DNA from: Leucocoprinus leucothites
Taxonomy: Eukaryota; Basidiomycota; Agaricomycetes; Agaricales; Agaricaceae
NCBI GenBank assembly: GCA_013368445.1
Contig: JAACJO010000006.1
Span: forward strand, 372,001 to 436,000
DNA: 64,000 nt
Direction: 5' to 3'
Under the pieces are notes generated by a model. It was given only the letters and a program-made list of their open reading frames with translations. It was not told the DNA's origin and did no database searches. Each line of letters begins with the position of its first letter. Position 1 is the stretch's first letter. Shown piece by piece: positions 11,940 through 23,705 of this stretch. Both the position numbers and the translations under genes were made by a program.

Positions 11940-13325
11940 ATGACCTCTATCTATCCCTCTGTCATGTCACCCATCACACCTAATTCACCCTCCCCTCGTA
12001 CCGCCCATCTCATGTTTATTCCTCGTATCAAATCCAAGCTCTCCACATTGTTGTACGACTCATCGGACTTGGCGGCGAGCGACCCTGAATCGCCCTCAAC
12101 CTCGTCCGAGTCGTCTAACAACCATATAGACACCACCACCCGGAAATCCTTACCTCGCAAGCCCACTGTCTCCCGTTTGTCATTCCCCTTCGTCAAATCC
12201 GCTAAATCTCCATCTCCGAATAAGGCTGTGAAGCCGGCACCCCTATCGCCGCCCGGCGGCTCCTGTATAACGACTCCGGCAACACCCTTGCTGCCCTCAC
12301 CCTCATTCAAACAAGATGTTGGACCCAAAATTTCGCCCGGAAACCAGTTACATTTTTCCTATCAGCCCAATTCTCAGCGCCATAATTATCGTGATCGTGG
12401 CTACTCTCGCCATGCTTTGGCCCACATCAAGTGGTTCTGGGTCATGCGAGAGGAAGACTGGGAGACGAGGTCGGGCCCTGTGCGCCTCAACAAGCCACAG
12501 CTCGATGAGTCCTTCCTCGAAACTGCCTTGGATGATCCACTCGCCTGTAGTGTTGAATTTTCCGTGTACAAGCGGAAAACTCCACTTCATCCCGTCCACC
12601 AGCCTCAGCATGAGCTGCCTCCGATGACCATTCATCCACGGAGAGGAGACCTAGCCTCTTTGCGAGACCCATACTGCATCGAGGTTGACCGTAGCTTTGT
12701 TACCCTCCCCACATGGACGATAGGGAAGACACTATGGATGTATGACGTCCACCTCGCATCGCGGGATCGTACGTACTTGGATGTTCAGTCAAATGACGTA
12801 CCCGATCCATATGACGAATCAGAAAGCGAGAGCGAATCCCTGGATGCATCCGCATCGTCTGTGGGGTATAATGATGACTCGGATACGACGTTGGTGGATA
12901 GCGAAACAGAGAGCGATCTGTCTCCAGGCGGGAGTAGCAGCTCTGGAATTTTTTGGGATCACTACATGGATGGAAAGCGATTTGTGCTCTCACACAATAC
13001 CCATAATGACTCAACTTCGCCTATTGATCCAGGCCTTATGCGTGCTTTATCTGATACCAGCCTTTCCACATCCTTTGAGTCGATATGGTCACACTCGGCT
13101 TACTCAGAACCATCCACACCGACGACAACTATCGACCCCTCCAGATCGAAGGCACTAACAGTCTGTCAGTCGCCTTGGGCCACAGACTGGTATCGGCGTT
13201 GGCAATGCATGATAGAAGTCTCGCATCGAGGGCGATCGTCTGATGGAAAGCCGAAATTTTTCATCAGCCATGATGCAGATGACGCCATTGACTATTTCTC
13301 AGCTTCTTTCTCGTCCTCATCATGA
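11940..13325 (+). CDS. Uncharacterised Ser/Pro-rich acidic protein
   Basis: Intronless frame of 461 codons from the ATG at 11940 (MTSIYPSVMSPITPNS). The frame is open further upstream but only from non-ATG codons; an internal ATG at 11964 is an alternative. The first 150 residues are Ser/Pro/Thr-rich and basic. A more ordered part follows (AHIKWFWVMREEDWETR, then VEFSVYKRK and VDRSFVTLPTWTIGKTLWMY). An acidic low-complexity stretch with ESESESLD comes next, and the C-terminal part (ATDWYRRWQCMIEV...) ends in a serine run. No signal peptide or membrane helix is evident. I do not recognise the family. A long single-exon frame in an intron-rich window may suggest a lineage-specific gene. Confidence 0.65.
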   Translation: MTSIYPSVMSPITPNSPSPRTAHLMFIPRIKSKLSTLLYDSSDLAASDPESPSTSSESSNNHIDTTTRKSLPRKPTVSRLSFPFVKSAKSPSPNKAVKPAPLSPPGGSCITTPATPLLPSPSFKQDVGPKISPGNQLHFSYQPNSQRHNYRDRGYSRHALAHIKWFWVMREEDWETRSGPVRLNKPQLDESFLETALDDPLACSVEFSVYKRKTPLHPVHQPQHELPPMTIHPRRGDLASLRDPYCIEVDRSFVTLPTWTIGKTLWMYDVHLASRDRTYLDVQSNDVPDPYDESESESESLDASASSVGYNDDSDTTLVDSETESDLSPGGSSSSGIFWDHYMDGKRFVLSHNTHNDSTSPIDPGLMRALSDTSLSTSFESIWSHSAYSEPSTPTTTIDPSRSKALTVCQSPWATDWYRRWQCMIEVSHRGRSSDGKPKFFISHDADDAIDYFSASFSSSS

Positions 13326-15803
13326 TATCCATGACCCGCCTACATTTTTCGCTCTGTGTATGCCGCGGGTGTCCTCTACTCTTTCGGGCAATCGCACTCG
13401 AAATCTGTAACACTATCGGCGGAATTCATTCGCATTGCATTTCATCACGGACCTCCCTTTGGCATTGATCTTTGTCCTCTTTTCATATAGCCTATGGAGA
13501 CATAGCTCTTTGTGCGATTATGGTATTTCTCGTTTGTTTTTATCTTCTTTTCATCAGTATCCTTGCCGTGTTCATGTTGTCGCAATTGCATGTCTGCTAG
13601 TAGACTTCTTACCTTCCTATATTCTTCCTTCTGCCCGCCTTCCCTCCGTTCTCATATCCGCACTCGTCGTCTCTTCATGCCATCCTTCCGGGCTCCCTAA
13701 ACTTTCTACCTACTTCTGCTTTCTCGCCTATCCTATGGTTCCTAAGATTCTCGTGTTTGCATGTTGTGTATAGTACAGGCGTCCCGTTACAGCTCGTATT
13801 TCGATACTACAACCCGACGCATCTCTTTTGCGGACCTCTCCTATCAGCGTTCACCAACGCTTTCCTTCGCTCAACACACAATCAGTCATCCATAGGCCAA
13901 GTCGACCTTCCATTTCATCATTCGGCACCTTCTGTTGCTTCTTTCATACCCTCGAACTTGGCCCCTAGAATTGCATGTCTCCTTTCCTATCATCTTATCC
14001 CTTATTCCCTTATCCCGCGCCAGCACCTTTATACCTTATCGGTGGTGGCTTGATTCTTCAGCTTGGTAGCATAGCATGGTAATCCTATTTTTGTCGTTAT
14101 CGGTATTTCATGAGGTTCGTCGCTATTTTTATAGGACCCCATAATCGATTATAGGGATGGTGTCCTGACGCCTCTCTTATCTTGCTAGTGGTCTTTTGTT
14201 AAGGCGAAAAGTTGATGTCGGCTCAGATCAAGTTTGAATCCTAAATCCTGAAGAGGAATGCAACATAAATAGTCTTCGAGGTTTCAATTTTAGTATCGAC
14301 TTCGACATCAGATTCTACCGAGGAACATCCGCCTTATCTATGCTCTTGCTCTCGGTGAGCATCCGCAGTGGAGCTTAACGGATCAACATCGTTCACGAAT
14401 TCTGCCAGCGGGCCCGCACTCTCCACTTCGCAACTTGGTGCTTTACAACAGTCAATTTATATGCTGACTTCTTCCACTCCAGTGCTAGGCGTGGCGTCCA
14501 CACGTAGTGACTCAAGCTTCAAGTGGCATTCTTCAGGCCGGTCTTGTTCAAGATGAAACAGGAGCGAGGGGTCATCAGTGCTTTGGTGACCTCCCCATCC
14601 GATCACATCGCCTGCAACTTCAATGGTGCGAGGATTGTGGTATTCTCTTGCAGGCGGAAGCTAGAGCCCAAATACTGGGGCTGCCATTCGTTACTTCATC
14701 TAAAAGAGTTTCTTGATGCGGATACCGCGGCGTATCTCCTACGAAGAGCCTGCTTGGATCTATCCCGCTGGCCCGGGTGGTGAGACTCACCGTTCAGTTT
14801 TACGCCGTCCAAAGGATCACACTAAACTGCAATGTTGAAAGTTTTCAGTCCTAAACCGGACACAGACTATCGCCCCCTTGTCATTTCACTTCACACCTCT
14901 CGGTACTTCTCATGTCCAACTGAACGTTGATCATTGGTCCCTATTATTACAAGATGAAAACAACCCTGCCTTACGTTTTTGGCATTAGGTCCAACTTCTT
15001 GCCACGAGCAGTTCACCGCTTTCGATACTCATGCCGTATTATGTCGGGCTGTAAGCGTCGCGACCACTGCTCAACAATGTAGTCAAGTACCATGTACTAG
15101 TAAAGACTTCCGCAAACAAACAAAGTTCCATTCTCTAAACATACCCGGTCCCAGGAGGTTGAATCGCAAGCCCCTCAGCCCTGCTATAGGTAAGCTTGGG
15201 AACTCTCGGCGGGCGTTGAGCGCCCCTCCTCTATGGCGCACCTGCGCATTGGCAGCCGAAAGAATTGGATGACTTCACATAACTCCGGGCCGCCTGAGTG
15301 AATCCAGGAACATGTGCTGATCTCACTACCCAAAACGTTTTTACTCCTCCCACTGGCCCGTTGAATTGGCCATGAGCCCACGAGGCTCACAGAGTATTTT
15401 GGCTCTGGATTTAAATCCAACACACAAGCTCCCACTGTGATTGCATTGCTCAAAAAAATAGCGAGAACGAATCAAGCCACCACACGTAACCTTTACAAGT
15501 CCAAGTTGTCAAATCCTCTCCTGAACACTTTTGTTCGGTCTTAGAGGTCCGCTGTCGACTTATCAAAGCCGAGGATCCTGATTTTGTCTCACGCTGTTAC
15601 TTCTTATGTGAACATTTAGGCGCTAGTGCTGTTCACGTTTCACATAAACTTTGTATTGCTGTGCACGGCAAAAGTGTTGGAGCATCAGATTAGATGAGCC
15701 GCGGATTCTACTTTACCCTTTACTATTGGACGAGACATGCGATCCTCAAATAAATCCCTTGAGCAAGTGTCACCATGTGCCCTGAGCTCTCCTGTCTTCT
15801 CCC
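13326..15803. other. Long intergenic stretch, no gene recognised
   Basis: About 2.5 kb with a CT-rich first part (13440-14050), probably 3' untranslated or spacer sequence. Frames at 14368-14556, 14523-14783 and 14979-15272 are short, overlap in different frames and match no family I know. Confidence 0.35.
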
Positions 15804-16477
15804 ATGTCTATGACCATCTGCTGGTGGTTTATTGCCTTGCTGGCGTTGCTACGGGGCATATCTGCCCAAACTGCAGGCACTATCCACCTTTTTGCGAGCA
15901 ACGGCTGCACTGGAAGCCATATGTCTTGTGGCAACATCCCAGCCAATGGCTGTTGTACAACTGGAGGAGATGTTTTCGCATCCGCATTCTTAGTCTCGTT
16001 CCAGCAACAAGCATTGTGAGCACTCTTATCTGACCCCCATCTTGTTTGGATTCCTTGAGCTCATTCACCGTTCAACAACTTTCAGCGTTGATATTCATGC
16101 TCAAACGGAGTGTCAAGGTGTATCTCGACAGGCAAATTCTCTTGCATGTTTCCAACCAAGTTTCGCTTGTACGTGATCGTTAATCACTACTTCTGGGTCT
16201 ATCTCGCTCACTGCTCAACTTGTCAGTCTCTGCGGCTCATTGGTCGACATCCTCTAGTGCTGCTGCTCGACGCGATGCGGCTGAAACAAATTCCACAGAG
16301 TTTAAAGACTGTCGAAGGCCAGATTCGATCACCCTCATAGACGATGATGGCACAGAAGTCAAGATCGCTGTCCCTGAAGGGGAAAATACAGATTATGAGC
16401 ACGCATTTGTCAAGGGTGATTATACCAAACTCATGAAGCTAGCGAAAATCAACCGCAACTTGCGGTTTTCTCGCTAG
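15804..16477 (+). CDS. Small secreted cysteine-containing protein
   Basis: Exons 15804-16015, 16086-16168 and 16227-16477 join to 181 codons. The N-terminus MSMTICWWFIALLALLRGISA is a clear signal peptide with likely cleavage before QTAGTIHLF. The mature protein begins with a compact cysteine-bearing part (FASNGCTGSHMSCGNIPANG, then CC) and further cysteines in exon 2. The last exon is hydrophilic (DSITLIDDDGTEVKIAVPEG) and ends in a basic tail, LRFSR. I know of no defined domain. Size, secretion and cysteine content fit a small secreted or cell-surface protein, possibly effector-like. It sits just downstream in orientation of NACHT gene 2, which is transcribed toward it. Confidence 0.7.
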
Positions 16478-16738
16478 ATAAGGCAAGCTAATGAGAACTT
16501 GGAGGCATGGTCGTGTATTTTTATTCTTCACATGATGTTTCTAGTAGGGGAATTTTATAACTATGCGAAACATATCAGGAATCCAGCGATAGATATTAGG
16601 CAGGCATCAATTAATGCTACAAGGGTCCTCGTCATTATGAACAACCTTTGTTGTCCCGAGTGGGTTTCTTGGAGTGTCTCTATCATTTATGTGCCGTCGG
16701 TTAGTCTCGGTAGTGCTCGACCGTAAGTAATCAAAGAC

Positions 16739-19014
16739 TCAGGAAGGCGGGACCCACGACTCATCCCATATCCTAAAAATCTCTGCCTCATATATCTGTA
16801 TCGCCCTCTCATAATCTACTGTCCTGAACTGGTGGAGATATCGTTTCTTCGCATTTAACTTCCAGTACAAAATCACCGACTTCTCGCCACGACCAACTTT
16901 GTATAACGCATGGGATGTGCCTGGTTTATGGCGAGAGTATAAGTTGATCATTGATGCAAGGACTGAGGGAAAGCGAAGATGGAATGCCTTGATGAGTCCT
17001 GCTTTTTCGGCCTTCTTGAGGCGCTGATGCCGAATTCGGTAAGAAAGTTTACATTTCATCAAAAAAAATACGCACCGCCTGAAAATGTGCTGAGTCAAAT
17101 TTGTCGTACTTCTCCAGCGAAATGCACCCAAAAATGGTGCCTTCCATTATCTGGATACATTCACTAGAATAATCAAGCTGGCCAAGTCCATAAACCATGC
17201 CTTCGGCTATCAAAGTTTTGCGGTGGTCAGGCTCCCTCACTGAAGCCAAGGGGTCTGGGAATCCAGCCATGGTCCAGAGAAACCGAGTGTTAATTGTGGA
17301 ATACTGCATAGCAAATAACGCGAGAAATGAATCTACAAATTCACTCCCTTGAGGCCAAGAGAGCAAGGTAGAAGAACTGGCAGTTCTAGCTGCCAGTTTG
17401 AGTCCTGAAATATATGAGTATTAATGTGAAGTGATGCAGATCTGGGGACGCACTGAGGCCCTCAATGACGTATCCTGATGCGTAACGGACATGTTGTTGA
17501 TATTGGCAATCCCATACTTGTCTGATTATGTCAGAGGATTGAGGGTAAAAGGCAGACGAGCGAGTAGAATCTCTCAGGTATTCGAGGAATGACTTGTGGA
17601 GGAATGCAATAGTACCGTGGATCTCTAGGAGTTGACTGATGAGTGAGGCGTTGAGTTCAAATGATGAGTCTTGATGGTAGTATGGTCGTGCTAGGTTGAC
17701 TGTCGCAGCGAATTCTCGAACGGACTGCGAGGGCTCCTGGTAGGCAACAACCGCTTGAAGGTAGTGGCATATGCTTTTGAAAGCAGCTTCTGAGATGCCA
17801 GTGAGATTGCTTACAAGAGCAACGTTCAGGTGTCGATTATCCCAGTCATGGAGACTCATCCAGCATAATAGGACCTTCATGGTGCGAAGGATGTCGCTAG
17901 GAACACGCTTTAGGACGAGAGTATAAAGATTGTCAAGGTTGGAAAAGACAGGGAGTGGGTGGAAACCAGGCTTTGCTATGACATCAAGGACAGCTTGTAG
18001 CGTTTCCTGAAAGCCAGCAATTGAATGCTTGTCTATGAAGCGCAGAACAGTGGCAGCATAAGCAAACAGCCCCGCCGCAGCACCAACGAGCTTCTTAATA
18101 TCTTCTTCTGCAGGCCAGGGTGAGGACAACATTATATTCCGCCGTTGAAGCATGCTTTTGAAGCCGCCGCGGAGATAGAGTTCAACATCCTTATCGGTAT
18201 CACGGGAAATGGGGAGGTATACAACTTGACAGAGAGGAGATACGTGAGCGAGTGCGAACGTGGAGGCGATGTGTGGCTCGGCTCGGCTAAATATAGCCCA
18301 GCAGAAGGGTGTTAATTTGGCCTGGGCTGAAGTAGCAATGAGTCTGATAATTTCTGCCTGAGCATCCTGGCTCTCGCATTCGTCCAGGCCATCAACGATA
18401 ATTGGTCTTCTTCGTAACTCTATTCCCTGCTCCCTTAATGCCTGTAGTGGCTCGACAATCAGGGACTCAAACTGGGAAGACATTGTTTTCGTTACGGGTG
18501 TCTTGTCGTTGTGAACTCGATCGTCAACAATCTTGCGGTAGTCGGGGAGGGCCGTCGCGAGCTGATACGCAAGGGTGGGGAAAAACCGAGTGGAATCCTT
18601 TCGGCGCCCATTGACAGAGAAGAAGAAAGCCGCGCCAAGGTGGCCAGAGTCCTTCATAGCTTTGGCACAAGTTTGGGCTATTGTGGATTTCCCGACGCCC
18701 GCGGGCCCCTTCATCCAATAGATCGGCAACTGATCACTGTGATTGCTAGTGGCCCAGCTGGTGATGTCATTGATGTATTGCTCGCGTGTGCCGGGGTAGC
18801 ACCTTGGGTCATAATCTCGTTCTCCGGCATCGACAGCTGCTTCTGGAGTCGAGGTACTGAGAAGGACATCGATACCTAAGGGAACATTAGAGAGGCTGTG
18901 CGTTACTGGATAATACACACCATTTGAAATACTAAGGTTTATGTTGTTGCTCGTGAACTCACAAGCATTGATTACAATGTCGTGAGCGTCACGAAGGATA
19001 GACATAATTGTCAA
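16739..19014 (-). CDS. NACHT-domain NTPase, NLR-like, paralog 2
   Basis: Exons 19014-18921, 18875-17454, 17404-17076 and 17023-16739 join to 709 codons. Exon 1 encodes MTIMSILRDAHDIVINACEF and a short Asn-rich tail; the fourth-codon ATG is an alternative start. The NACHT core keeps Walker A GPAGVGKSTIAQ, Walker B IIVDGLDECES, and the downstream FAYAATVLRFIDKHS helix. The C-terminal region has TLLSWPQGSEF and ends in WDESWVPPS, as in paralog 1. Exon 2 is exactly as long as in paralog 1 (1422 nt), as are exons 3 (329 nt) and 4 (285 nt), so the two are recent relatives. Intron 1 is only 45 nt. A Tc1/mariner-type element starts 168 bp upstream of the start codon. Function is inferred from the family only. 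Confidence 0.88.
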
Positions 19015-19182
19015 TATAGGGAGATGTGATAGAGCAGAAAGTAAGGAGAGGTGTGGAAAACAGCTTTAAAGGCACGGGGCAGTGCCTGTCCAGTCGATAT
19101 TGATGCCTAAGGGTATGCTGTTGACATGTGAGGTTTGAATGACTCGGAGAACTAGGCACTCGGTTTGAATTATGAGCTTCTA

Positions 19183-19911
19183 CAGTTGTCTCTGTAATAA
19201 CTCGTAGCAGTTCGGAGAAGGTCCGAGCTATGGGTTTTGACCGGGTATGGGTTATGACAGAGATATTTAAAAAAATACCATCAAAACAAACAATTAAATT
19301 TTGATTTACTTCGATTGTTTTCCAGCTTCACACCGGATGTGAGCTATTTAGGAGTAAAATAATCATATCCTTCGCCTTTTCTGCCTCCTCCAAGCGGGGT
19401 TCTCGGTTGGAGCTCTGGAGAATCTGCTCCATCTTGCGAGTAAAAGGATCTGGAACTGTTTCTAGGTGCCTTGTTAAGAGCGAAGATGCTCCTTGGCGTC
19501 CTCGTCGGCAATCTTTTGACCTTGTGACTCAGAGCCTGCTCTGAATGAGGGTTCGGCTGGGATGAGGTTGTTGTTTGCATTTTTGAGACCTTTCTCGGTA
19601 ATTTTTAGTACTTTGGTAGGGGATATAGTGAATGTAGTGACTGTTTGTAAAATCATGTCCACTCAAATCCAAGTTATCCGACCTCCGGCGAAGGGCAAGC
19701 GCCCAAATGTTGAGCTACAAATGAGTTTAATTACTATATTTAGTTCCCGGCGCTATGGGTTTTTTGCTCTCACGAGCTATGGGTTACGGGTTAGTGCAGA
19801 GTTATGGGTATTCACATCAAAACACCTGCGAACCAATTGGGAGATCCCATATCCTATGGGTTATTGCAGGGTATGGGTTATTACAGATATGGGTTATTAC
19901 AGAGACAACTG
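19183..19911. mobile_element. Non-autonomous Tc1/mariner-like (pogo-type) element, 729 bp
   Basis: Terminal inverted repeats start CAGTTGTCTCTGTAATAAC at 19183 and end with the exact reverse complement at 19911. Each end is flanked by TA (19181-19182 and 19912-19913), the usual Tc1/mariner target duplication. Inside the right end, units of the form TATGGGTTATTACAGAGA are iterated three times, with diverged units near 19234-19262 and 19752-19810. Such subterminal iterations resemble transposase binding sites. The element is too short for a transposase, and its small internal frames match nothing, so it must be mobilised in trans if at all. Confidence 0.82.
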
Positions 19912-19913
19912 TA

Positions 19914-21003
19914 TACAAATGACTATACAATTGTTCACCTAAATGCATTTCACTATGTCTTTTTACGTTGAAACTGACGGACCTCTTGGAAGGTCTGAGG
20001 TGACGATAACTGATGTCCAATGACGATCCAATGCGAAATAAAATTGCCAAGCCATAGGCAGCTTGAAGTAGGTTTGTGATCGCGAGTAAAATGTCGAGTA
20101 TGAGCCTACTGTACCTGAACACAAGTCCAGTACCCAGTGCCAGCTAGTCGAGTTGGATTTTCGGCTTTGATGATAAGAATGGAGAGACATTCACTTGTAA
20201 ACTAGAGGATGAAAAATATATGGACAAGGTTGAAAACTCCCAGGTGACCTGCACTCGAGCTTGACGGAAGAGGAACGACACAGAAGTGACGACGAGAAAC
20301 CCAAAGCGCCTCGAGCCCCACCTGGTTGGCCGATACGAATTAGCCAGTGGAAATGAGCAAACAATGACTATTCGAGCAAGAATCGCGTTTAGTACCTACC
20401 TTGGATGACAGCGGCCAGAGCACCCGGGAAGGTCCAGAAACAAAGGTCCAGAAACACTGAGCATGAGGATTCCTTTGTCCAAGCGCTTTAGTCTGGTGAT
20501 ATAAAAGGGGAAGTATCTTAGGGTTCGGTACACTCCACGGATTGAGCAAATGTGATACCACTACCTCCCAGAGCGGAAGGAGCCTAATGGATCCCAGTGC
20601 AAGGATCCATCAGAATTCAGTTATCGCACTGATGGATGGCCGGCTGTTAGGTGGATAGTGGATAACCGAAGATGTGGAGTATTAAGGCAAAGAAGCAATA
20701 ACTTGCGGCGTCGTGCAAGGTTTACTATCAGTGCTGACGGGTCGGATTAAATGAAACAGATACAAAAAAAAACACAATTAGCATTGGATTGTTAAAGCTC
20801 ATAGTTCGCTTTTTGGTAGTCTTTGAGGCTCTGTGATGTCGAATATGAGTAGAGTTCATCTTTGGAAACGACCACTTGGCGGGAAGAGATATCGAGTCTT
20901 TGATTATACCATTGGAACCCTCCATCACGCATAATAATACAAGTCTTTAGACCCTTGATTCTATTTCTAACACAGTGTAATTCAATCATGGCTTCAGTCT
21001 CAG
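19914..21003. other. Intergenic, no gene recognised
   Basis: Stretch between the transposon and the 3' end of the AEC gene. Short frames on both strands have no family resemblance or coherent splice pattern. Confidence 0.35.
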
Positions 21004-22730
21004 CTAAAAGATGGTTTGAATGGCATAAGCATTCAGAGCGGTCATGGAAATGAACATGAGGATATACTGAGGGATCAAGAAAGCTGAAATATGCTCAGCA
21101 CTTCCTGTCCCGCTGTAAATTTGTGTGAGATAAACTTGAGTTGTGGCGGTCGGAAGACATGAGAAGAACCTGGTTATCTCGTGAGCTTATTGTGTATTGA
21201 AGCTGGACTCAACTGTATTGACTCACATGCTGATAAAAACAAGCACTTTGTCGTCCTTGAAAAGGAGACCCGATTGTACTAGACCTTTGCACATGAGAAC
21301 TCCAATGATGGGTATAACTATGAGTTTTCCAATAGCCATCCAAGCGATAGCGCCAACAGGTAGTGTGCGCCATTGGCTTAATGGGACATTCAGACGAGCC
21401 AACGATGAGCCCAGGCATATCAAGCCAATAGGTATAGAAGCAGCGCCAATGAACGTCGCAATGTCTTGTATAAATGCTAGTGGTGGTTGACCATCAGGCG
21501 CAGAGGGCATATGTACGCCTGGAACCTCTACAAACAACGCCTTGAGCTGAGGTACTAAAGAGATCGGCAAGGATACATAGATGGTGACAGATACTGGGTT
21601 GAAAAGGCCTTTGATAAAGGCACGGGTGTAGGTGATTGCAAGGCGTCGGTAATGCGAAAATGTCCTTTGCGTGGTAGGTGGGGACGTGACGCTCTCCTTC
21701 ACTGGGGGAGACTCCTTTGATTGCGGAGGTTTAGTCGTATCGTGAGCGTTCGTAGCCACAGTTGTGCCGTCTTCATGTACTGACCCTGAACTTTGCAGGG
21801 AGGTAACAGTCTGTTCGGGAGGGGCAGCTTTCTCTTCATCAAGACGCGCAATTTCCCTATGATTAAGTGGTGGCGTTGGATTGTGCTCTTCACTACGCCA
21901 TTTGAACAACAAGAAGCGGAATATACGTCCACGGCGGGCCTTGATCTTCGCTTGCACCACCTCTGGTTCTATGTCAGGACCAACGAAATCCCATGCCAGC
22001 AATCGATGAGTCCCGAAAGGAAAAAGTGTGATCTAATTGTCAAGATAGTGAGAGCTTGTCCTATAAGGGTCGATGTCAGACAAACTCACACTGAACACGA
22101 GTATGAAGACAGAAATATACGCGACGGCAAGGTTTTGGTCAGATGCTCCTCGGAACGGAGCATTACCGGTGAGGCTCAGTAACACCGCGGTCGCTGTCGA
22201 TAAGACCATGAGAATTTGGTCCGTCAAAGAGTCGAAAAGACGAACACACGTCCCCAACGTTCCCCCACCCTCCGGCTACTAAGATTCCATACCGAAATCG
22301 ATGAGGAACCCAGAAAAGCAGCCTGATAATCCAGGCCAGAAATATTCCAAGAGCTTCATAAAGAACAGCGACGAGCACAAGAGGCCCTATGTATAATCAC
22401 TGCATAATAAGTATCCCTCACACTGGATGGGTAAACCATCACTTCGTACCCAAGGCTTTGATATTGTCTGGCGTGAACGCGGTGATGATTTTGGAGAAAA
22501 GTAGACAAGGGAGAGTGATGTTAAGCGCCACCTGGCCAGCTCCTCTTGCAGCAACGGGAGGGAAGATGTCCGCCTTCGTGATAATGTATCCACTCGCAAC
22601 TCCTGCTGCTCTTTGGCCAAACACAATGCATCAGAATTTAGTCTTGATCGAGGGAGTAATTGGTCAGAACGTACAGACGAATCAGTGGACGGACTGAAAT
22701 CCAGATGAGAGTTCCTGCAGAAACGGACAT
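21004..22730 (-). CDS. Auxin efflux carrier (AEC/PIN-like) family transporter
   Basis: Membrane carrier of the AEC family, related to plant PIN and PILS proteins; fungal substrates are unknown. Exons 22730-22675, 22610-22450, 22386-22246, 22193-22090, 22032-21227 and 21169-21004 join to 477 codons. N-terminal helices include FPPVAARGAGQVALNITLPC and WVPHRFRYGILVAGGWGNVG, both typical of the family. A long hydrophilic loop rich in Pro, Thr and Ser follows LLAWDFVGPDIEPEVV (roughly residues 160-260). C-terminal helices resume at GLFNPVSVTIYVSLPISLVP. The end has the family signature CLPTATTQVYLTQIYSGTGS. One intron uses a GTTCGT donor (22245). Complete and apparently functional. Confidence 0.9.
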
Positions 22731-23705
22731 ACTGGGGAAGGAGAAAGGTAAATTCTGGGTACGATGTGCGATAGCCGTGTCTTGGTCATACTTAATGGAT
22801 ATTTGAAGCGTTGAGCCTCCCACATTCGAAATTCGGTCCCTTCGGCATTAGGCTTCCCGCCGGTCCGAAAAAGGTGATATGATATCCCATCAAAATTGAT
22901 TCCGTCATTCAGTCCCTTGAAAACAAGGCACAGCGCGGACTTACGCTAGCGATTGATAGTCGTGTCCTCTGGCAGACTGAAGTAATCCCTTGCGTGAGAT
23001 TTACGGTGTGGGTGGGTTCAATACATGAATGACTCGATGTACACCACTGGAATACAGCGTCATATTGTTACGATCGATGCTGTAGGAGGTATTGGGAAGT
23101 TACATACCTGATAAGTATATTTTGACTTTCACCCACTCGAGCTTGGGTCTGAAGGAAGAGTGGGCACTATCGATCCGCTCCTCGCGGAATGAATTTTGCC
23201 TTAATATTTATGTTACTCTTACAGCGTGTCACGCTTCGGTCCAAGCCTTTTGCCAAGGGGTACTTGTACGAAAACATTCTTGATATGAGTGCAAAGTGTT
23301 CGGTAACCTGTCAAGGGCAAGTCATCTGCTATTTTTCAGCGTTTATTGATACGGAAAAGAGGAGATAGGGGTCACCTTTCGGCTCCTCGAAGGTCCTGTG
23401 ACTTCGCCTCTCGAAGACTCCCTGGTTTCGACTCCACGGCACATTAAGATATGCTTTAATATGAGGTTACATGGACGAGGCACACCAGGCACTTGGAAAA
23501 TTTCCAGCTCTCGAACGTAATATGGTTAAAGGGTTTGGTCATAGGGCTAGGCACTATATCACCCTCAAGCGCAGTGGTCGGGAATGGTCAAAAGTAGTGG
23601 CATCGGGGAGGGTCCAAGACAGAATTAAGCATCTATTAGGCAAATGGTAGTTTCAGCAAGGACGAGAAACATAGCCATAGTCACGTCTACTGTTCTAGTA
23701 TTAGA
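22731..23705. other. Spacer: AEC promoter side and AsnRS 3' side
   Basis: Both neighbours are on the minus strand, so this holds the 5' region of the AEC gene and the 3' region of the AsnRS gene. No further gene is seen. Confidence 0.4.
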
